Below, piece by piece: positions 38,861 to 47,624 of a stretch of 64,000 nt of DNA. Origin of the DNA: Streptomyces dengpaensis (GTDB lineage: Bacteria > Actinomycetota > Actinomycetes > Streptomycetales > Streptomycetaceae); assembly GCF_002946835.1 (NCBI RefSeq), contig NZ_CP026652.1, forward strand, positions 6,510,001 to 6,574,000, in the 5' to 3' direction. Under the pieces are notes generated by a model. That model was not told the origin of the DNA, did no database searches, and was given only the letters and a program-made list of their open reading frames with translations. Position 1 is the stretch's first letter. Each line of letters opens with the position of its first letter. Made by a program: the position numbers and the translations under genes.

Positions 38861-38880
38861 TCCACCAAACGTTTGTTAGG
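38861..38880. promoter_or_regulatory. KstR2-like operator 2, echA20/SDR divergent promoter
   Basis: ACCAAACGTTTGTT core fits AnCAAGnnCTTGnT with two mismatches that keep the palindrome. Reverse-complemented it matches operator 1 at 17 of 20 positions. It lies 19 bp before echA20 and 46 bp before the SDR at 38926. Confidence 0.75.
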
Positions 38881-38925
38881 CGATGTCTCGAAGCTAGCAG
38901 CGAACGCATCCGCGCGGGAGGCCCT

Positions 38926-39708
38926 GTGGACAACGCGGACACCACGGATTTCGGAGGCAGCAGGAACGCGGATCTCGGAGGAAGGACCGTCGTCGTCACA
39001 GGCGGCACCCGAGGGGTCGGCGCCGGGATCGCGTGGGCATTCGCGCGGGCGGGCGCCCAGGTCGTGGTCTGCGCGCGCAGGCCTCCCGAGAAGCCGCAGG
39101 CCGGCATCGGGTTCGCGGCGCTCGACCTGCGGGACCCGACGGCCGTCGGCTCGTTCTTCGACGGGCTGGCCCGCGTCGACGTCCTGGTCAACAACGCCGG
39201 CGGCACGCCCTACCGCTCGCTGGCACAGGCGGACGCCGTACGCCACGCGCGCGTGATCGAACTCAACCTCACCGCGCCGCTCACCGCGTCGATCGCCGCG
39301 TACGAGCACCTCAAGCGGGCCCAGGGCTCGATCGTGATGATCGGCAGTGTCAGCGGGACGCGGCCGTCGCCCGGCTCGGCGGCCTACGGGGCGGCCAAGG
39401 CGGGCCTGGAGAACCTGGCCCGTTCGATGGCCGTCGAATGGGCCCCCGACATCCGGGTCAACACCCTCGTCGTCGGCATGGTCCGCACCGAACTGGCGCA
39501 CCTCCACTACGGCGACGAGGACGGCATCGCCGCCGTCGCGCGCACCGTCCCGCTGGGCCGCCTCGCCCAGCCGTCCGACATCGGCGAGGCCGCCGTCTTC
39601 CTCGCCTCGGATGCCGCCGCGTACATCAGCGGGGCCTCGCTGCTCGTCCACGGGGGCGGGGAGCGGCCCGCCTTCCTCGACGCCGCAACCGCCAACAAGC
39701 AGAAGTGA
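38926..39708 (+). CDS. Short-chain dehydrogenase of the steroid cluster (Rv3549c-like)
   Basis: 260 aa SDR: TGGTRGVGAGIAWAFARAG nucleotide site, LVNNAGG, catalytic Ser in MIGSVSG and YGAAKAG. GTG 38926 start. Divergent from echA20, the same arrangement as the SDR pair beside echA20 in Mycobacterium tuberculosis. Probable alcohol/ketone step in HIP degradation; exact substrate unknown. Confidence 0.88.
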   Translation: MDNADTTDFGGSRNADLGGRTVVVTGGTRGVGAGIAWAFARAGAQVVVCARRPPEKPQAGIGFAALDLRDPTAVGSFFDGLARVDVLVNNAGGTPYRSLAQADAVRHARVIELNLTAPLTASIAAYEHLKRAQGSIVMIGSVSGTRPSPGSAAYGAAKAGLENLARSMAVEWAPDIRVNTLVVGMVRTELAHLHYGDEDGIAAVARTVPLGRLAQPSDIGEAAVFLASDAAAYISGASLLVHGGGERPAFLDAATANKQK

Positions 39709-39727
39709 CAACAAGGAGAGAGGTGAG

Positions 39728-40645
39728 ATGAGCGCACCGTTGCTGTGCCAGGGGCGTGTCGTGATCGTCACGGGCGCGGGCCGCGGACTCGGCAGGGCGC
39801 ACGCGCTCGCGTACGCCGTCGAGGGCGCGAGCGTCGTCGTCAACGACCTCGGCGTCGGCCTCGACGGCACGCCGGGACCGGACAGCCCCGCCCGGCAGGT
39901 CGTCGACGAGATCCGCGCGGCGGGCGGCGAAGCCGTGGCCCACGGCGGGGACATCGCGACGGCCGAGGGCGCCGCGTCGCTCATACGCGCCGCCCTGGAG
40001 ACGTACGGCCGCCTCGACACCCTCGTCAACAACGCCGGGTTCCTGCGCGACCGGATGCTGGTCAGCCTCGACGAGGACGACTGGGACGCGGTGACGCGCG
40101 TCCATCTGAAGGGTCACTTCTTGCCGCTCAAGCACGCGGCGGCACACTGGCGCGCGGAGGCGAAGGCAGGCCGCACACCCTCGGCCCGGGTCGTCAACAC
40201 CAGCAGCGGAGCGGGCCTGTTGGGCTCGGTCGGGCAGGGCAACTACAGCGCCGCGAAGGCCGGGATCATCGCTCTGACCCTGGTCGCGGCGGCCGAGCTG
40301 GGCCGGTACGGCGTCCAGGTCAACGCGGTCGCTCCCGCGGCCCGTACCCGGATGACCGAGCGCATCTTCGCCGACACCATGGCGGCACCCGGCACCGGCT
40401 TCGACACCATGGCACCCGAGAACGTCTCTCCCCTGGTGGTCTGGCTCGGCTCGCCCGCGAGCACGGGCGTCACCGGGCGCGTCTTCGCCACCGAGGGCGG
40501 CCGGATCACCGTCATGGAGGGCTGGCGACCGGGCCCGAGCGCGGACAAGGGCGCCCGGTGGACGCCGTCGGAGGCGGGCGAGACGACATTGAAGCTGCTG
40601 GCGGACGCGGAGGATCCGGGGCCGGTGTATGGGGCGGGGGAGTAG
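39728..40645 (+). CDS. Short-chain dehydrogenase, MFE2-type (Rv3548c-like)
   Basis: 305 aa, resembling the hydroxyacyl-CoA dehydrogenase part of peroxisomal multifunctional enzyme 2: VTGAGRGLGRAHALAYAVEG, VVNDLGVGLDG, LVNNAGFLRDRM, NTSSGAGLLGSVGQGNYSAA with the Tyr/Lys pair in YSAAKAG. ATG 39728 has AAGGAGAGAGG upstream. 19 bp after the previous SDR, probably co-transcribed and under operator 2. Confidence 0.9.
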   Translation: MSAPLLCQGRVVIVTGAGRGLGRAHALAYAVEGASVVVNDLGVGLDGTPGPDSPARQVVDEIRAAGGEAVAHGGDIATAEGAASLIRAALETYGRLDTLVNNAGFLRDRMLVSLDEDDWDAVTRVHLKGHFLPLKHAAAHWRAEAKAGRTPSARVVNTSSGAGLLGSVGQGNYSAAKAGIIALTLVAAAELGRYGVQVNAVAPAARTRMTERIFADTMAAPGTGFDTMAPENVSPLVVWLGSPASTGVTGRVFATEGGRITVMEGWRPGPSADKGARWTPSEAGETTLKLLADAEDPGPVYGAGE

Positions 40646-40773
40646 TTTCAGCCCGTCCGGCGCTTGAGCTTTTCAGCCCGTCCGGCGCTTGAGGACGAGC
40701 GCGAAGCGCGATACGGGGGGTCTGGGGGCGGAGCCCCCAGGTACGGGACGGGTAGGGGCGGAGGGGGCGAAAA
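40646..40773. repeat. Dispersed 3'-end repeat, copy B
   Basis: About 128 bp. The opening TTTCAGCCCGTCCGGCGCTT is present twice in tandem, then GGACGAGCGCGAAGCGCG, the hairpin TGGGGGCGGAGCCCCCA and the tail ending GAGGGGGCGAAAA. It fills the gap between the convergent SDR and metallopeptidase and ends seven bases from the metallopeptidase stop. Confidence 0.88.
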
Positions 40774-40779
40774 CAGCTC

Positions 40780-42713
<1,934 letters not shown>

Positions 42714-42753
42714 CGCCACCATCACCGCACGACACGCAGGACGACAACGGAGC

Positions 42754-42783
42754 GGGTGCCCGTGACCACGGTCGCGGGCACCC
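42754..42783. terminator. Terminator hairpin after the trypsin gene
   Basis: GGGTGCCCG (42754-42762) pairs with CGGGCACCC (42775-42783), loop 12 nt, 41 bp after the stop. Confidence 0.65.
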
Positions 42784-42836
42784 CACCCGCCCCCGCCCGC
42801 CGCGTCGGCCACTGACAATCCGCCCGAAATCGCGCA

Positions 42837-42893
42837 CCGGCACGCCCCGTAGAAGCCCCCGCACGCCCCGTAGAAGCCCCCGCACGCCACGTA
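42837..42893. repeat. 22-bp tandem repeat before chorismate mutase
   Basis: Two full and one partial copy of GCACGCCCCGTAGAAGCCCC plus CG, ending 13 bp before the chorismate mutase ATG, so it lies within its leader or promoter. Confidence 0.8.
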
Positions 42894-42905
42894 GGGTTGG
42901 ATGTC

Positions 42906-43250
42906 ATGACCACCAGCAAGCCCCAGGAAGTCGACCCCGCCGTCAGCGCCGAACTCGCCCGGCTGCGCGACAGCATCGACAACATCGACGCCGCCGTCGT
43001 CCACATGCTCGCCGAGCGCTTCAAATGCACCCAGCAGGTCGGCCACCTCAAGGCCGCCCACCAGCTCCCGCCCGCCGACCCGTCCCGCGAGGCCCACCAG
43101 ATCGCCCGGCTGCGCTGCCTCGCCGAGAACGCCAAACTGGACCCGGCCTTCGCGGAAAAACTCCTCAATTTCATCATCGCCGAGGTCATCCGCCACCACG
43201 AGCGCATCGCCGACGACGCGGGCAGCGGCACGGCCGACCCGGGGGAGTGA
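42906..43250 (+). CDS. AroQ-class chorismate mutase
   Basis: 114 aa all-helical protein catalysing chorismate to prephenate, first step to Phe and Tyr. ELARLRDSIDNIDAAVVHML, ERFKCTQQVGHLKA and KLLNFIIAEVIRHHERI supply the Arg, Lys and Glu/Gln residues of the AroQ active site. ATG 42906 preferred over an in-frame TTG at 42897. Monofunctional and lacking a signal peptide. Confidence 0.9.
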   Translation: MTTSKPQEVDPAVSAELARLRDSIDNIDAAVVHMLAERFKCTQQVGHLKAAHQLPPADPSREAHQIARLRCLAENAKLDPAFAEKLLNFIIAEVIRHHERIADDAGSGTADPGE

Positions 43251-43252
43251 CA

Positions 43253-43289
43253 CCGCGCCCACGCGCCCACGCGCCCACGCGCCCACGCC
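43253..43289. repeat. GCGCCCAC short tandem repeat
   Basis: Four to five copies of the 8-9-bp word CGCGCCCAC directly after the chorismate mutase stop. The remaining ~110 bp before pepN show no gene. Confidence 0.75.
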
Positions 43290-43399
43290 CCGCGCAGGAA
43301 CGAACTCCCCGAGGGCATCACGACAGGACCCCGTCAGGACAAAGGCCGCACAGGGGACCACCCCTGTGCCCTGTCAGCGGCATCAGGCAGCATGTCCCC

Positions 43400-45892
43400 A
43401 TGTCCGTACTGACGCGCGACGAAGCGCAGACCCGTGCCAAGCTCCTCGACGTCCACCACTACGGGATCGAACTCGACCTGACCCGCGGGGACGAGACCTT
43501 CGACTCCCGCACCGTCATCCGGTTCACCGCCCGCACCGACGCGGACACCTTCGTCGAGCTGAAGCCCGCCGACCTGCGCTCCGTCACCCTCGACGGACAA
43601 CCCCTCGACCCCGCAACCCTCACCGAGAACCGCCTGCCCCTGCGCGACCTGACCGCGGGCGAACACGAACTGCGCGTCGACGCCGCCATGCGCTACTCCC
43701 GCACCGGCGAGGGCATGCACCGCTTCACCGACCCCACCGACGGCGAGACCTACCTCTACACCCAGCTCTTCATGGAAGACGTCCAGCGCGTCTTCACCGC
43801 CTTCGACCAGCCCGACCTGAAGGCCGTCTTCGACCTGACCGTCACCGCCCCCGACGGCTGGACCGTCCTCGCCAACGGCATCACCGAACACCTCGGCGAA
43901 GGCCGCTGGAAGGCCGCCCCCACCCCGCTGATCTCGACCTACCTCGTCGCCATCGCCGCCGGCCCCTGGCACTCCGTACGCACCGAACACCGCGGCCTGC
44001 CCTTCGGCATCCACTGCCGCCGCTCCCTGGCCCCCCACATGGAAGCCGACGCCGACGAAATCCTCGACGTCACCCGCGCCTGCTTCGACCGCTACCACGA
44101 GAAGTTCGACGAGCCCTACCCCTTCGACTCCTACGACCAGGCGTTCGTCCCCGAATTCAACGCCGGCGCCATGGAAAACCCCGGACTCGTCACCTTCCGC
44201 GACGAATTCATCTACCGCTCCGCCGTCACCGACACCGAGCGGCAGACCCGCGCCATGGTCATCGCCCACGAAATGGCCCACATGTGGTTCGGCGACCTCG
44301 TCACCCTGCGCTGGTGGGACGACATCTGGCTCAACGAGTCCTTCGCCGAATACATGGGCTACCAGACCCTCACCGAAGCCACCCGCTTCACCGACACCTG
44401 GACCGACTTCGGCGTCGCCCGCAAATCCTGGGGCTACGACGCCGACCAGCGCCCCTCCACCCACCCCGTCGCCCCCGACCCGGACGCCGTCCCCGACACC
44501 GCGTCCGCCATGCTCAACTTCGACGGCATCTCCTACGCCAAGGGCGCCTCCGCCCTGCGCCAACTCGTCACCTGGCTCGGCGAAAAAGACTTCCTCACCG
44601 GCATCAACACCCACTTCGCCCGCCACAAGTTCGCCAACGCCACCCTCGCCGACTTCATCGACTCCCTCGCCGCAGCCACCGAACGCGACGTCCACGCCTG
44701 GGCCGACGCCTGGCTGCGCACCACCGGCGTCGACACCCTCAAGCCCACCATCGCCGAGACCGACGGCCACGGGCACCTCACCGTCGAACGCGACGGCAGC
44801 CGCCCGCACCGCATCGCCGTCGGCACCTACGACACCGTCCCCGGCGACGACGGCCACCTCGTCCTGCGCGACCGCCTCGAACTCGACGTACCGCACGCCG
44901 ACCCCATCGACCTCGGCCCCGGCCGCCGCCCCGCCCTGCTCCTCCTCAACGACGGCGACCTCACCTACGCCAAGGTCCGCTTCGACCCCGCATCCTTCGA
45001 AACCGTCCGCGCGGCACTCTCCGGCCTGCCCGACCCGCTCACCCGCGCCGTCATCTGGAACGCCCTGCGCGACGCCGTACGCGACGGCGAACTCCCCGCC
45101 ATGACCTACATCCACGCCGCCCGCACCCACCTCCCACGCGAAACCGACCTCGCCCTCGTCCAAGGCGTCCTGTCCTTCGCCACCGCCCACATCGCCGACC
45201 GCTACCTCGCCCCCGAAGACCGGCCCACCGCCCTCGCCACCCTCACCGACCTGTGCCGCGACCTCATCCGCCGCACCGAGGACGGCTCCCACCCCGGCCT
45301 GCGCCTCACCGCCGTACGCCACTACATCGACGTCGCCGCCCACCCCGACACCATCAGCGCCTGGTTCTCCGAAGGCACCGTCCCCGGCGGCCCCGAACTC
45401 GACCCCGAACTGCGCTGGCGCATCCTCGGCCGCCTCGCCGTCCTCGGCGCCGTCGACGACGCCGTCATCGACGCCGAACTCGTCCAGGACCCCAGCGCCA
45501 CCGGCCAGGAAGGCGCCGCCCGCTGCCGCGCCGCCCTGCCCGACCCGGACGCCAAGCGCCGCGCCTGGCACGACATGTTCGAGAGCGACGACCTCTCCAA
45601 CTACCTCTTCACCGCCACCGCCCAAGGCTTCTGGCAGCCCGAACAGGCCGACCTCGTACGGGAGTACGTCGAGCGCTACTGGGCAGACGCCGTGGCCGTC
45701 GCCGCCCGGCGCGGGCCCGCCATCGCCGAAGCCGCCGGACGCTGGGCCTTCCCCGCGTACGCCGTCGCCCCCTCAACCCTCGACCTCGGCGAGACCTGCC
45801 TCCGCGACGCCGAGCCCATCCCCGCCCTCCGCCGCAAACTCGCCGACCAGCTCGACGACCTGGGCCGCGCCCTGCGGGTCCGGGAGGCCTAG
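43400..45892 (+). CDS. pepN: Aminopeptidase N (M1 family)
   Basis: 830 aa zinc aminopeptidase removing N-terminal residues from peptides in the cytoplasm. Substrate-anchoring FNAGAMENPG, zinc site VIAHEMAHMWFGDLVT with the third ligand in WLNESFAEYMG, and a catalytic Tyr in GISYAKGA; long ERAP1-like helical C-terminal domain. ATG 43400 chosen from the conserved start SVLTRDEAQTRA. Codon choice is unusually rich in GAA and AAA for the genome. The gene is immediately followed by repeat copy C. Confidence 0.95.
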   Translation: MSVLTRDEAQTRAKLLDVHHYGIELDLTRGDETFDSRTVIRFTARTDADTFVELKPADLRSVTLDGQPLDPATLTENRLPLRDLTAGEHELRVDAAMRYSRTGEGMHRFTDPTDGETYLYTQLFMEDVQRVFTAFDQPDLKAVFDLTVTAPDGWTVLANGITEHLGEGRWKAAPTPLISTYLVAIAAGPWHSVRTEHRGLPFGIHCRRSLAPHMEADADEILDVTRACFDRYHEKFDEPYPFDSYDQAFVPEFNAGAMENPGLVTFRDEFIYRSAVTDTERQTRAMVIAHEMAHMWFGDLVTLRWWDDIWLNESFAEYMGYQTLTEATRFTDTWTDFGVARKSWGYDADQRPSTHPVAPDPDAVPDTASAMLNFDGISYAKGASALRQLVTWLGEKDFLTGINTHFARHKFANATLADFIDSLAAATERDVHAWADAWLRTTGVDTLKPTIAETDGHGHLTVERDGSRPHRIAVGTYDTVPGDDGHLVLRDRLELDVPHADPIDLGPGRRPALLLLNDGDLTYAKVRFDPASFETVRAALSGLPDPLTRAVIWNALRDAVRDGELPAMTYIHAARTHLPRETDLALVQGVLSFATAHIADRYLAPEDRPTALATLTDLCRDLIRRTEDGSHPGLRLTAVRHYIDVAAHPDTISAWFSEGTVPGGPELDPELRWRILGRLAVLGAVDDAVIDAELVQDPSATGQEGAARCRAALPDPDAKRRAWHDMFESDDLSNYLFTATAQGFWQPEQADLVREYVERYWADAVAVAARRGPAIAEAAGRWAFPAYAVAPSTLDLGETCLRDAEPIPALRRKLADQLDDLGRALRVREA

Positions 45893-45893
45893 G

Positions 45894-45980
45894 TTTTTTC
45901 GCCCCCTCCGCCCCTACCCGTCCCGTACCTGGGGCTCCGCCCCAGACCCCGCTCCTCAAACGCCGGAGGGGCTGATTTTC
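45894..45980. repeat. Dispersed 3'-end repeat, copy C (inverted relative to A and B)
   Basis: Begins two bases after the pepN stop with TTTTTTCGCCCCCTCCGCCC, then CTACCCGTCCCGTACC, hairpin GGGGCTCCGCCCC and CTCCTCAAACGCCGG. Reverse complement of the B tail and core. The orientation relative to the preceding gene is the same as for A and B. Confidence 0.88.
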
Positions 45981-46051
45981 CTTGGGGGCGGACGGGGCGG
46001 ACGGGGCGGAGAGGGCGAAAAACCCACATTCCCTCCGTACAGCAGTACCCC

Positions 46052-46095
46052 TTTCGGGTCGGATCGTTGTCCCCCACGGGTGCGCCGACCCGAAA
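46052..46095. promoter_or_regulatory. Perfect 11-bp inverted repeat upstream of the interrupted decarboxylase operon
   Basis: TTTCGGGTCGG (46052-46062) and CCGACCCGAAA (46085-46095) with a 22-nt spacer, both followed outward by a GTAC. In the pre-insertion locus it would lie about 49-92 bp before the decarboxylase ATG, suited to an operator. No iron box is visible. Confidence 0.45.
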
Positions 46096-46131
46096 CGCGT
46101 ACAGGCTTGAACCACCTGCCGCGCGCCCACC

Positions 46132-46148
46132 GGAGGACCACTCATGAG
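46132..46148 (+). promoter_or_regulatory. Orphaned native ribosome binding site and start codon of the decarboxylase
   Basis: GGAGG (46132-46136), seven bases, then ATGAG. Joining this to the CACGCCG after 47629 recreates a normal start ATG-AGC-ACG-CCG. The IS110 element now separates this ribosome site from the reading frame it served. Confidence 0.7.
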
Positions 46149-46164
46149 TTTCCTGAGTCAACCT

Positions 46165-47418
46165 CTATGCCGCCAGAGGCTCGTCGGCGGGTGCGTTGAT
46201 CTTGTCGTTGGCTTGGTGGATGGCGGGGTCGTAGCAGGTTCCGTCGCGCCAGCAGGCCCACATCACGCGCAGCCAGGCACGGGCCAGGATGCGGATGGCG
46301 TGGGGGTGTCGCTTCTTGCGGGCTCTGGCGTCGTTGTAGATCTTGGCGGCCCAAGCGCTGCCGTGGCGGCTGTTGTCGACGAAGGTGGTCAGCGCGACGC
46401 GGGCCCTGCGGTTGGTCGCGAAGCGGAAGGCGACCGTGCGGGACTTGCCCGAGGCGCGGGTGACGGGGACGACGCCGGCCTCGGCGATGAGCTGTTCGCA
46501 GCTCTGGGCGCGTTCCAGGATCGGGCCGATCTCCCCGATGACCTGGCCGAGGCTGACCTTGCCGATGCGCGGCATGGTGGCGAACAATGGCGCGTAGGGA
46601 TGCGTCCCGGTGGCCTCGGTGATGGCCTTGTCCAGCGTGCGGATGGTCGCGCGTATGCCCTGCACGAGCTGGATTTGGACGCGGACGAGTTGTTCGGCGA
46701 CGGCATCGCTCAGGCGGGACGCGGCCTTCGGGGCCGAGCGCAGGCGTTCGATGAGGACACTGCCGGGCTTCTTGCCGGAGTAGCCGCGGCGTTTGCACCA
46801 CGCTTCGAGGCGTCCAGCGGTGAGCTTGGCCGCTTTGGTGGGGGTGGGGTAACGCTCCAGGAAAGCCATGGCGATGTCGCTGTCGAGGTCGGCGAAGACG
46901 GCCTTGCCGCCGGGCCAGTGCTCGTCCAGCAGCGAGGCGAGCTGGTTGACAGCGGCGACCTTGGCTTCGATGTGGTCGGCCCGCTGCCGGGTGAGTGCCT
47001 GCAGGTCCAAGGTAGCCTGCTCAGTGGGCTCCAGCCGGGGCAGGAGATGCCCGTCGGTGCGCAGGTAGTCGGCGAGTTTCATGCTGTCGCCGGCGTCCGT
47101 CTTGGCCTTGGAGGCACCCCAGCGTGCCCGCATCGCGTTGAAGGCGTTGGGGTGGACCGGCACGACGGGGTGGCCGGCGGCGAGCAGTCTGTCGACGGCC
47201 AGGCCGCGGCTGGTCTTGATGGCCACGGGCAGATCCGCCGGGGCTCCGTGCTTGCGCAGCCGGGCCAGGGTCTTGGTGAACCCTTCTTCGGTATGGGCGA
47301 GTTCCCACCGATCGATGCGCTTGCCGGTGGCGTCCATGACCGTCACGTCATGGGTCTCAGTCGCCCAGTCCCATCCGATGAACACGTGCGTCGTACTCCA
47401 AGGCGGTTCGAGGAGCAC
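46165..47418 (-). CDS. IS110-family transposase (DEDD/RuvC-like with C-terminal Tnp_20 domain)
   Basis: 417 aa. N-terminal RuvC-like DEDD domain: first Asp in FIGWDWATETHDVTVMD, then IKTSRGLAVDRLL and SKAKTDAGDSMKLADYLR with further acidic residues; C-terminal domain with MPRIGKVSLGQVIGEIG and the catalytic-Ser region VPVTRASGKSRTVAFR. Family members recombine DNA guided by an RNA from the element's non-coding end. Start GTG 47418 is the longest; GTG 47385 has GGAG ten bases upstream and may be used. No frameshift or stop, so the element looks intact. Confidence 0.92.
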   Translation of the reverse strand: MLLEPPWSTTHVFIGWDWATETHDVTVMDATGKRIDRWELAHTEEGFTKTLARLRKHGAPADLPVAIKTSRGLAVDRLLAAGHPVVPVHPNAFNAMRARWGASKAKTDAGDSMKLADYLRTDGHLLPRLEPTEQATLDLQALTRQRADHIEAKVAAVNQLASLLDEHWPGGKAVFADLDSDIAMAFLERYPTPTKAAKLTAGRLEAWCKRRGYSGKKPGSVLIERLRSAPKAASRLSDAVAEQLVRVQIQLVQGIRATIRTLDKAITEATGTHPYAPLFATMPRIGKVSLGQVIGEIGPILERAQSCEQLIAEAGVVPVTRASGKSRTVAFRFATNRRARVALTTFVDNSRHGSAWAAKIYNDARARKKRHPHAIRILARAWLRVMWACWRDGTCYDPAIHQANDKINAPADEPLAA

Positions 47419-47624
47419 CTGCCCGGTGGTGAGGTCGTCTGCCGGGAGCTCATTAATCGGCCCTCAGCGGGGCGTGTCCCTGAAGCCGATCAGACGGCCT
47501 CGGCCCGGCAGGGCTGGCGGAACTCATGCTGGGCGTCGAACGGCTCGCACACTTGGCCATGCACCCACCGGGACCGAGAGGTCACAACCCTACTCGTGAG
47601 GGCTGCAGAAGGGATGGTCCTCTA
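47419..47624 (-). ncRNA. Putative bridge (seek) RNA segment of the IS110 element
   Basis: Non-coding 5' segment of about 206 bp. By analogy with IS110-group elements, whose left-end non-coding region encodes the guide RNA for donor and target, this is the expected locus. It contains ACTCATG (47522-47528, plus strand), the same seven bases found at the insertion target (46140-46146), which would suit a target-binding loop. Structure was not computed. Confidence 0.45.

Larger units (their letters stand above)
46149..47624 (-). mobile_element. IS110-family insertion sequence (about 1.48 kb)
   Basis: Boundaries are deduced from the ATGAG found on both sides (46144-46148 and 47625-47629); they are uncertain by a few bases because the pentamer is shared. 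Size and lack of terminal inverted repeats suit IS110-type elements. One transposase gene on the minus strand has only 16 bp after its stop and about 200 bp before its start, the IS110-group layout with the long non-coding segment at the 5' end. Confidence 0.8.

Noticed and set aside
43334..45625. 763-codon open frame antisense to pepN
   Set aside because: Low-complexity Gly/Val/Glu-rich translation dictated by pepN codons; not a protein.
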